Source of the DNA: a bacterium
GTDB taxonomy: Bacteria > Margulisbacteria > Marinamargulisbacteria > SXXA01
Direction of reading: 5' to 3'
Assembly (NCBI GenBank): GCA_018402095.1
Contig: JAGYJO010000019.1
Span: 1 to 14,588, forward strand
Length of the DNA: 14,588 nucleotides
Of this stretch, positions 8,095 through 14,588 are shown piece after piece. Below the pieces are notes generated by a model that was not told the DNA's origin, did no database searches, and saw nothing but the letters and a program-made list of their open reading frames with translations. Every line of letters starts with the position of its first letter. Position 1 is the stretch's first letter. The translations under genes and the position numbers were made by a program.

Positions 8095-8910
8095 ATGCAA
8101 GTCAATACATCCGTCTCAACACTGTCGTTCACCACAACTTCCGTCACCCAAAATACCGCCATCGGCGACGAATCTTTTGAAAATGTGATGAAGTCTGCTG
8201 ATGCTTGTGCATGCAAACACAAGGGATTTCCCATCCTAGAACAACTCGCGGAAATCATCGAATTGGCTACAAATCAAGGCAAAATAACCAGCACTGAAGC
8301 AGCTGAATACACCTCACTCCTAGATGATATTCAAAGCAAACTAGAATCATTCAGAGACCGCAAACATGACTGCCACCCACACAGAGAACAGCTAGACATG
8401 ATGCAAATGAGCTCAGAATTAGCGCCACCGCCCAGAGGCCCTATGGGCGGAATGATGCCGATCAACTTTGATCAAAACCCCGCGGCTTTTCTCGTCCAAA
8501 CAGACTTCGTTGCCTTCGAAACAGAGTCCCTCACGGACTTCAAAGCATGGGTCAACAAGATGATCGAAGAAGGCAAATTGTCGCCCAAAGCACAGGATGC
8601 TATTACGACGTTTCTCGCGTTGAGAGAGCAATTTGTCGCTATGATCACCGATCTCAAAGAAGCGTTCTCAGACGTCAGTAACAACGCAACACTAACCGAG
8701 TCAGAAGCCTCTTCTCGTCTAATATCTTCAATCGTACAAAATCCAGCAGCCACCACCCCCATCGATAGCGACAGCATCGATACGGAAACAGAAGACGATA
8801 CCGTTGTCGCAGTAGAAACCGATAGCAACAGCGGCGATGCTGCCACCGACGACAGTGTCGTTGTCGAAGAAACCGTGTCCGACACAGAAACAGAAGCCGA
8901 AACAGCCTAA
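8095..8910 (+). CDS. Unrecognised acidic protein with Cys/His clusters
   Basis: This is a complete 271-residue protein of unknown family. The N-terminus is a Ser/Thr-rich tail (about 1-25) without a hydrophobic signal peptide, of the kind seen in some flagellar or secreted structural proteins. Two Cys/His clusters, C38-A-C40-K-H42 and H91-D-C-H-P-H96, flank a helical region and could bind metal. A Pro/Gly/Met linker (P-P-P-R-G-P-M-G-G-M-M, 111-121) joins it to a second helical region. The two regions look related: GKITSTEAAEYTSLLDDIQSKL (62-83, split by residue type) aligns with GKLSPKAQDAITTFLALREQF (160-180). The last 50 residues are almost all D, E, T, S, V and A with no basic residue, clearly disordered. 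It is a monocistronic gene with its own strong RBS and a strong hairpin after it, so it is likely expressed on its own. Unlike its neighbours it has no frameshift. Confidence 0.8.
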   Translation: MQVNTSVSTLSFTTTSVTQNTAIGDESFENVMKSADACACKHKGFPILEQLAEIIELATNQGKITSTEAAEYTSLLDDIQSKLESFRDRKHDCHPHREQLDMMQMSSELAPPPRGPMGGMMPINFDQNPAAFLVQTDFVAFETESLTDFKAWVNKMIEEGKLSPKAQDAITTFLALREQFVAMITDLKEAFSDVSNNATLTESEASSRLISSIVQNPAATTPIDSDSIDTETEDDTVVAVETDSNSGDAATDDSVVVEETVSDTETEAETA

Positions 8911-8914
8911 AAAC

Positions 8915-8954
8915 TGAAGGACTTGAAAGCGTTCAAACGCTTTCAAGTCCTTCA
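8915..8954. terminator. Long perfect hairpin after the acidic-protein gene
   Basis: TGAAGGACTTGAAAGCGTT (8915-8933) is followed by CA and its exact complement (8936-8954), a 19-bp stem five bases after the stop at 8908-8910. There is no clean T-run right after the stem, although ATTATTTTTT follows 11 bases on. It probably terminates or stabilises the 3' end. It may also serve the minus-strand remnant ending at 8965. Confidence 0.7.
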
Positions 8955-8964
8955 AATATCGCCA

Positions 8965-9397
8965 TTATTTTTTGCGATAATGCCAGACAAACATCCCAAA
9001 AAAAAGAATCCCTATTAGCGTATGCAAAACACTACTAGACATACGAACCCACTTTTAGCACCAACAGTTTTTTGACACCATCCGTCACATTGCGCACAGA
9101 GACATGTGCCTCGCGCCGAATCATATCCCGTTGCTGTGATGTCAAATCCAAAGGACGTTCAACAAATGTAGCCGAAAAAAAAGAAGCCTGCGCTTCTGGA
9201 ATCATAAATAGTCTGAGGCTGCTGCAGAGTAGAGACCCCAAACCCAAAGATGAATTTGTATAACCAAAAATCATCATTAGACTGTCACAACCATGGCCAT
9301 CTATCCACCTCTTATCTTCTGTTTCCAAAATATCAAGGACTTGATTCAGGGACCGCATTTTTCCAGGAATACTACATCGGATCTTCCTATAAAATTT
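8965..9397 (-). pseudogene. Remnant of an unidentified protein with a C-terminal membrane anchor
   Basis: The minus strand has an open frame from the IS border to a TAG at 9035-9037. It includes FVERPLDLTSQQRDMIRREA and HVSVRNVTDGVKKLLVLKVG. One base out of frame, it continues as SSSVLHTLIGILFFGMFVWHYRKK to TAA 8965-8967: a single membrane helix with a basic cytoplasmic tail. One indel near 9040 would join them into an extracytoplasmic domain plus C-terminal anchor. Its 5' end is missing at the IS boundary. The short part could instead be a free 25-residue membrane peptide starting at ATG 9042, but no RBS supports that. I do not recognise the family. The hairpin at 8915-8954 lies downstream. 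Confidence 0.4.
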
Positions 9398-9414
9398 CGA
9401 GGCTAACAGCCACA
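9398..9414 (+). repeat. Left terminal inverted repeat of the IS
   Basis: CGAGGCTAACAGCCACA matches the complement of 11081-11100 with one mismatch in the first 12 bases and a two-base gap (CGAGGCTAAAAG-AG-CCGACA). Confidence 0.65.
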
Positions 9415-9432
9415 AGAAAACTTTTTTCTAGA

Positions 9433-11000
9433 CTACAGGCGTAAAGCTGAGGTTGGGGATTTTGAGGATTGGAGGGCGGAAAAGATGGTGGCGCAGACAG
9501 GGGTTGGGGTTTGGATTTTTTTAACGGAGGGAGGTTGGTCTTTGGGACTGACAGCTGAATGGTTTGGAGCTGAGACATAACCCCAAGCATCAGTTGCGGT
9601 GAGCTGAAGTGGCTTGACTGATTCCCAAAAGGATTGGGCAATCATATAGGCCAACATCGTCACTAAGACATACCCCAGGTTCGGGATTCTTTCTGACGTA
9701 GACGGGTCGGATTTACCATTCGCTTTGATCGTTCGGAATGCAGACTCTACTCATGCGAGGGTCTTTGTAGCGTGCGTGCACCGCTTCTTTGGTCAACGTG
9801 TCTTTGGAAACATTCGTTTTTGGAGCGCATAACACCCATCGTGTTGCGCCACCGTCTTGTTTTGGGCGTCAATTTCTAGTGTAATAATACGATTGGCTGT
9901 TAATCTGAGCAAACGAGTGGAGATGAAAACGTCGCAGTTGTTTGATAACCTTCTTTGGCGAAGATCCGCGTTCGCTCTAGGATGCGTCTCAAATAGGTAT
10001 TGGTTTATCGCTCCTCCTGCATCACGGCTATCCAGGGACTGCCGTGAATGCTGCATTTCTGTCGCGCGTATCGGGTTTTTGCGCAAATGTAAGGTACGCC
10101 ATTGTCCTCAATTCAACCACCATTTTCAAACAAAGACAATTGCACAACACCAGGCTATCAATGTCTTGATCTGCGCATTGTAATCGATGTGATGTAATGG
10201 TGTTCTCCGTAAAGGCTTGATCTGTGTGCGCTTACCTGCCTTTATCTCCCACCAATACAAGTTCGGTCACCCCAAATCGTTTGGCCATTTTTTCAACTTG
10301 CTCTAATACCGTCGTGCTATCAGATCGATTCCCCTCAAATACCTCTATCGATACAGGCACTCTCGCTGGTCGGTCAACAACCCGATGACAATTTGTTGCT
10401 TCCCTTCTTTCCGTCCCGGTTATAGCCATATTTCTGCAAGTTCATTATCGACCCCTTCCAGATAACTGGATGTGATGTCATACAAAAACAAGGCCGTGGC
10501 TTTTTTGTCAGAATCTGCATCGTTTCTGGAATAATTTGGCCTCAATCTTTGCTTGGTTTTTGCTTAGCCAATCCAGCGTGCTATACAGGTCATCTTCTGA
10601 AAAATGGGACACATCCAAACACGCCTCCACCTCATTCATCTTTTGCCATTCGCATAGCTTGAGTCATGATCCTTGGGTGAGCAATCGACCATGATTAAGG
10701 CCATGGCTGCTGCGCTTCTTTCGTCGTTCCTAGGGCCTCTGTAATGCCTAGCTTCTGGCCAAATGGGCCACCAACTAACACGCGCCGCCAATCCCCTTCT
10801 GTCGTTGCGGTCACCTCATCAGCGTCCACCTTTTTTCCCTTCAAGGTAATTTCCAGCGCAGCCACTTGTTCGTTGGACCATTGGCTCAAATTTAAAATCG
10901 TCTCATGTCTTGGTTTTCCATTGATCCGTACGCTTTTTACCAGCAGTACAGACTGGTACCGTTTGCTGCCCACCGTCTTTTTTGTTCGGGTAATATACAT
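9433..11000 (-). pseudogene. IS1634-family transposase, multiply frameshifted
   Basis: The N-terminus is intact from ATG 11000: MYITRTKKTVGSKRYQSVLL, then VKSVRINGKPRHETILNLSQW, the typical opening of this family. Further pieces appear in changing frames: ALFLYDITSSYLEG near 10450-10500 (first catalytic Asp), YGYNRDGKKGNKQIVIGLLTD near 10370-10440, VPVSIEVFEGNRSD and ELVLVGDKGR at 10232-10350 (second Asp), TRLLRLTANRIITLEIDAQN near 9855-9910, ARYKD and ESAFRTIK near 9730-9760 (catalytic Glu), and finally VTMLAYMIAQSFWESVKPL near 9600-9665 to TAG at 9433-9435. All DDE parts can be traced, but at least eight frame changes and several stops separate them. No active enzyme could be made from the sequence as given. 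Confidence 0.8.
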
Positions 11001-11080
11001 CGTCGCTACATTTTATATGAAAAAAATGAAAAACTCAATACATTATCAATAATCATATTTTAAATATTCGTAGCTACAAA

Positions 11081-11100
11081 TGTCGGCTCTTTTAGCCTCG
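11081..11100 (-). repeat. Right terminal inverted repeat of the IS
   Basis: Complemented, it reads CGAGGCTAAAAGAGCCGACA and pairs with 9398-9414. It lies 81 bp upstream of the transposase start. Confidence 0.65.
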
Positions 11101-11101
11101 A

Positions 11102-12725
11102 TTTGTGCTTGGGGTTTTTCGGAAGATCCTGCCAAGATATAGAAATGGACGCATTACCCAAACCATAGAAACGCCCGGCAAAAGCTATGAGACCTATATT
11201 TGCCAGGATTCATCGATGCCCATATCCACATTGAGAGTTCGATGCTCATCCCATCAGAATTTGCACGCGCCGCAGTAGCTCATGGTATGGTCGCCACCGT
11301 GTCCGATCCCCAATGAAATCGCCAACGTTGGGCGAAGCCGGCGTCTCTATATGATAGACAATGGGGCTAAAAACACCCTTTAAATTCTTATTTGCGCCCC
11401 TTCTTGTGTACCGGCAACAGGATTCGAAACAGCTGGTGCCACACTAGATCCCGACGTGACATCGAACGATTATTATCACGACCTGAAATCGTCTATCTCA
11501 GTGTGGGAAATGATGAACTATCCTAAATAACAATAAGCACCTCCTGATGTAATGGCCAAAATCGAGATAGCACATCGGCTCAACAAACCCATTGATGGCC
11601 ACGCCCCCGGTCTACGAGGTGAGGATCTTCAGCGCCATATGTCAGCAGGCATATCCACAGACCATGAATGCCTACACCCCAGAAGCCTTGGAAAAATATC
11701 GCTGGGTAAGGAAAATCATTATTCGAGAAGGGCCCGCCGCACGCAACTTTGCGGCACTACACACACTCATTGAACACACCCTACGCAATGCATGTTTTGC
11801 AGCGATGACAGGCACCCCGATGCACTGTTGTAGCGTGGCACGATCAACGACATCGTTCGGGAGAAGCCGTTTCCCAGGCTACCCACTCCTCGATGTCCCC
11901 AAAACCAGCATCACCAATCCCATCACATTACGGGTTAGATGTAGGTCTACTACAACACGATGACCCCGCCGATTTTCATCATTGTAAAGTCACTCAAAAC
12001 ATTTGAAATTTCAGAGACCTTTATAGACGGAGAACGGGCATTTTCCTGACGGCATCACGCATATCCAACGTGTCGCCGCAGAGACGCCCAACAATTTTTC
12101 GGCACACGCCATCGACATCAACCAACTTCAAGTTCCCTCGCATACAGATACCGTTCGTACAATTGATGTCCGTGATGGGCAGTTGATCACAGAATCAGGA
12201 TGGGGAAAAGCCATACGCCACAAGGGTTCATTACAATCCAACACGGACACAGATGTATTGAAAATTGTCGTCGTCAACCGTTACCACGATGCCGCACCCG
12301 CTATCGGATTTGTCCGTCATTTTGGACTCAAACACGGGGCTATTGCATCCTCTGTCGCGCATGATTCACACAATATCGTCGCCGTCGGCGTGTCCGACGC
12401 GGCGATCACATCCGCTATCAACGCGCTGATAGCGCAAAATGGCGGACTGTCCGTCATTGACCAGAATCAGAAAGAACACCTCTTGGCATTGCCCGTCGCA
12501 GGACTGATGTCTGTGGATCCCATCGAGATAGTCGCAGAAACATACAGCCACCTGGATACTCTGGCAAAGTCGCTTGGCAGCCCACTCGGAGCCCCATTTA
12601 TGACACTGTCTTTTTTGGCGCTACTCGTCATACCCAAATTGAAACTCAGTGACAAAGGGCTCTTTGATGGTGAAATATTTCAGTTTGTTTCGTTAACAGA
12701 AACCACGCCACCTACGGGATTTTAA
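11102..12725 (+). pseudogene. ade: Adenine deaminase, 5' end lost at the IS, multiply frameshifted
   Basis: Adenine deaminase converts adenine to hypoxanthine and ammonia in purine salvage. The first recognisable residues, RKILPRYRNGRI and [13 protein letters not shown], begin right at the IS border, so roughly the first ten codons are missing. Then come [20 protein letters not shown] from 11203 (metal ligands HIHIE at 11221-11235), VATVSDP, PSCVPATGFETAGATLDP near 11400-11450, EMMNYP near 11508, [14 protein letters not shown] at about 11586-11628, STDHEC at about 11654 and [14 protein letters not shown] near 11716. The C-terminal third is intact from about 12183: VVVNRYHDAAPAIGFVRHFG, KHGAIASSVAHDSHNIVAVG, LALPVAGLMS, PFMTLSFLALLVIP. 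The sequence is closest to the form with APSCVPATGFETAGA known from Bacteroidetes-like enzymes. At least six frame changes lie between 11240 and 12180. The gene cannot make a full enzyme as given. Confidence 0.85.
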
Positions 12726-12744
12726 GGGCTTTAGCCCTTTTTTT
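12724..12744 (+). terminator. Intrinsic terminator of the adenine deaminase gene
   Basis: AAGGGCT-TT-AGCCCTT forms a 7-bp stem overlapping the ade stop codon and runs into seven T (12738-12744). This is a classic plus-strand intrinsic terminator. Confidence 0.85.
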
Positions 12745-12748
12745 ATTT

Positions 12749-12773
12749 CCTTGCTTGGCTTTGCCAAGCAAGG
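12749..12773. repeat. Second hairpin between the converging ade and uup genes
   Basis: CCTTGCTTGGC-TTT-GCCAAGCAAGG has 11-bp perfect arms. No T-run follows on either strand, so it is not a standard intrinsic terminator. It may stabilise the uup mRNA 3' end 42 bases after the uup stop. Confidence 0.6.
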
Positions 12774-12814
12774 AGAGCGCACAAACTTCTCGAGGGCGTC
12801 TGAGGAAAAAGCCC

Positions 12815-14588
12815 TTAGCCAGCCCGCTCAGCAAGTACTTCCCATCGTGTCATTTTGGTCTCCAAAATGACATCAATCTCAGCCAATCGTTTACCTGTTT
12901 TTTCGTAAATCTCTACCGTCGCATCACCCGACGAAAAAACAGTCGTCAATTCAGCTTTTTCGGATTCTAGTTTTTCAATCTCTGCTTCCAAAGACTTGAA
13001 TTCTTTTTGTTCTTTGAAGCTCAAACTCTTCTTTTTGGGAAGCCCGGGCTCATCCGCTACCACCGCTATCGGTGCAACGACAAGCGCTTCTGCGACAGGG
13101 GCCTTCCCTTTCGGCCTGGCTGCATAGTCTGAATAATTACCCCAAAACGGTTCAATGCCCCCTTTGCCGTCAAAGATAAACAACTCGTCCACGACACGGT
13201 CCAAAAAGTATCTATCGTGGGAAATAATCAACACACAGCCGGTGAACCCAACCAAGAAAGATTCCAAGACCGACAATGTCATAACATCCAAATCATTTGT
13301 CGGTTCATCGAACAACAAAAAATTGGGATTTTCGAGCAACATACAGACCAATTGCAAACGGCGGCGCTCACCACCAGACAACTTACCAATCAACGTATTG
13401 AAACTACTCGTCGGAAACAAAAAGCGTTCCAATAGCTTTGCGGCTGACACACGATTGCCATCATGCATGGTGATCTGTTCGCCATATTGTTTCGTATAGC
13501 CCAACACAGTCATATCCGGATCCATGCCATCACTTTGTTGCTCAAAGTGGCCAAAATGGGTATTTACCCCAGGCTCCACCAACCCACTATCCGGCATCAA
13601 ACGCTCAGAAATAAGGTTAAACAATGTGGATTTCCCAGCCCCATTGGGGCCCAATATCCCGATCTTTGCCCCTTCTTTAAAACTATATGAAAATGGCGCC
13701 AAAATTTCCCGACCCTCAAACGACTTCGTAATCTTCTTGAGATTCAAAATCTTTTTGCCCATACGACGTCCAGCCACACCCAATTCGATTTGCTGCTCTT
13801 CCTGGAAGCCTTTTCTATTTTGCATATCGTCAATACGGTCTTTCCTGGCTTTTTGTTTGGTAGAGCGCGCTTTGGGACCACGCTTCAACCATTCCAATTC
13901 CACACGCAAAACAGACTGAATGGTAGATTCCAAATTTTGTTGGGCGGCCAAACGGGCGGCACGTTGTTCGAGAAATACAGGATAATTACCCTGATAATCA
14001 AACAAGGTTTGCTGATCAATCTCGAGAATACGGGTACACACACGGTCCAAAAAGTAACGGTCATGCGTCACCATCAACACAGAGGCCTGACTACGCCGCA
14101 GCATCGATTCCATCCAATCAATGGTTTCGATATCCAGATGGTTGGTCGGCTCATCCATGATTAGCAACTGAACATCCTCGAAGAAGAGACGGGCCAGCTC
14201 AATTTTTTTGATCATACCGCCAGACAAGGTCCCCATCTTTTGATTGAGTTGTTCGATATGCAATTCTTTGAGAATCGACGTCACACGGTGCTCATAGTCC
14301 CACGCCTGAGCCAGGTCCATACGCACCATCAGATCAGAGAGAGCCAATCCGGCAGCTTCCGCATTGTCACCTTCCATTTCGTCGAGACAAAGGTGGTATT
14401 CACGTAGCGTTTTCACGACTTCCGAATCACCACGAAACAAATGTTCGAGAATGGTGTCTTCGGGAGAAAAAACAGGCGTTTGTGCCAAAAGGGCCACAGA
14501 CAAGCCAGGGGTAAAATTAATATTGGAATTGGGAGTGGTAATCGCCGAAGCAATTTCGGAGAGCAAGGTACTTTTGCCGCACCCATTA
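12815..14588 (-). CDS. uup: ABC-F ATPase, Uup type (5' truncated by window edge)
   Basis: The open frame covers 591 codons and continues past the window. The first visible residues are NGCGKST, the end of the first Walker A. Counting from residue 1 at 14566: first signature LSGG 114-117, Walker B D-E-P-T-N-H-L-D 138-145, switch His168, then the inter-domain linker with the charged W-L-K-R-G-P-K-A-R-S-T-K-Q segment (226-238) typical of Uup. Second Walker A is GPNGAGKS 306-313, second signature LSGGE 396-400, D-E-P-T-N-D-L-D 420-427. After a Pro/Ala/Val linker, residues about 512-583 form the C-terminal coiled coil (FKEQKEFKSLEAEIEKLESE) characteristic of Uup. ABC-F proteins lack membrane domains and act on ribosomes; Uup is also linked to branched-DNA tolerance and transposon excision. 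The stop is TAA at 12815-12817. There is no frameshift in this stretch. Confidence 0.9.
   Translation of the reverse strand, partial: NGCGKSTLLSEIASAITTPNSNINFTPGLSVALLAQTPVFSPEDTILEHLFRGDSEVVKTLREYHLCLDEMEGDNAEAAGLALSDLMVRMDLAQAWDYEHRVTSILKELHIEQLNQKMGTLSGGMIKKIELARLFFEDVQLLIMDEPTNHLDIETIDWMESMLRRSQASVLMVTHDRYFLDRVCTRILEIDQQTLFDYQGNYPVFLEQRAARLAAQQNLESTIQSVLRVELEWLKRGPKARSTKQKARKDRIDDMQNRKGFQEEQQIELGVAGRRMGKKILNLKKITKSFEGREILAPFSYSFKEGAKIGILGPNGAGKSTLFNLISERLMPDSGLVEPGVNTHFGHFEQQSDGMDPDMTVLGYTKQYGEQITMHDGNRVSAAKLLERFLFPTSSFNTLIGKLSGGERRRLQLVCMLLENPNFLLFDEPTNDLDVMTLSVLESFLVGFTGCVLIISHDRYFLDRVVDELFIFDGKGGIEPFWGNYSDYAARPKGKAPVAEALVVAPIAVVADEPGLPKKKSLSFKEQKEFKSLEAEIEKLESEKAELTTVFSSGDATVEIYEKTGKRLAEIDVILETKMTRWEVLAERAG

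Larger units (their letters stand above)
9398..11100 (-). mobile_element. Decayed IS1634-like (IS4-superfamily) insertion sequence
   Basis: The element is about 1.7 kb, with one transposase gene on the minus strand and imperfect terminal inverted repeats (CGAGGCTAACAG at the left, CGAGGCTAAAAG complemented at the right). Both ends are followed by ATTT outside the element (9394-9397 and 11101-11104 in direct orientation), a possible 4-bp target duplication that could be chance. IS1634 relatives make target duplications of variable length. The right border lies against adenine deaminase sequence, the left against an unrelated minus-strand remnant. Confidence 0.75.

Noticed and set aside
8260..8310. 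Possible EF-hand-like calcium loop (TNQGKITSTEA) in the acidic protein
   Set aside because: The acidic ligands at loop positions 1, 3 and 5 are missing; only the G-K-I-x-x-x-E spacing resembles an EF-hand.
8472..8885. Long minus-strand open frame opposite the acidic-protein gene
   Set aside because: It is a Ser/Val-rich mirror of the D/E/T-rich codons of the plus-strand gene, with no start signal or family match.
12848..12872. TGTCATTTTGG-TCT-CCAAAATGACA palindrome inside uup, sharing CATTTTGG with the mobile element
   Set aside because: The arms face the opposite way from those of the element, the TATACCC end is absent, and the bases encode an ordinary part of the Uup coiled coil. Chance is the simpler explanation.

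Overview
The window probably comes from a diderm bacterium outside the Proteobacteria. The first complete gene encodes a signal-peptide outer-membrane barrel ending in phenylalanine, which points to an outer membrane. It is followed by yqeK, a LytR-CpsA-Psr (LCP) gene and rsfS, a housekeeping cluster common in Firmicutes, Cyanobacteria and related phyla. The lineage guess (something like Margulisbacteria or Cyanobacteria relatives) is weak.

Layout. Positions 1-3925 (+) form an operon-like run: the tail of an unidentified protein, a barrel protein, yqeK, an LCP gene whose last third is shattered by frameshifts, a frameshifted rsfS, and a tRNA-Ala-like gene closed by a perfect palindromic terminator. 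Positions 3991-7329 (-) hold one broken hybrid histidine kinase with two CHASE sensor domains, PAS, HisKA, HATPase and a receiver. Positions 7378-7953 hold a small broken minus-strand gene and two palindromic elements with TATACCC/GGGTATA ends. Positions 8095-8910 (+) encode an intact, unrecognised acidic protein with a strong hairpin after it. Positions 8965-9397 (-) are the remnant of an unidentified protein with a C-terminal membrane anchor. Positions 9398-11100 are a decayed IS1634-like insertion sequence. Positions 11102-12725 (+) are a broken adenine deaminase gene that starts right at the IS end. Positions 12815-14588 (-) are an Uup-type ABC-F gene cut by the window edge.

Two themes stand out. 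First, intact reading frames alternate with stretches that have a frameshift every few dozen bases. In several places (rsfS, receiver domain, tRNA arms) one missing base in a short homopolymer run would restore family consensus. That pattern fits local sequence error at least as well as real gene decay. Second, there is real mobile-element activity. A 115-bp palindrome at 7629-7743 looks like a miniature inverted-repeat element inserted at a TA: deleting it with one TA rejoins the reading frame of the small gene around it. A second, decayed palindrome lies next to it, and a solitary end of the same element forms part of the kinase coding sequence 3.2 kb away.

I found no defence island, CRISPR array or biosynthetic cluster. 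The least described items are the TA-targeted palindromic element, the acidic Cys/His protein at 8095-8910 and the small gene split by the element.
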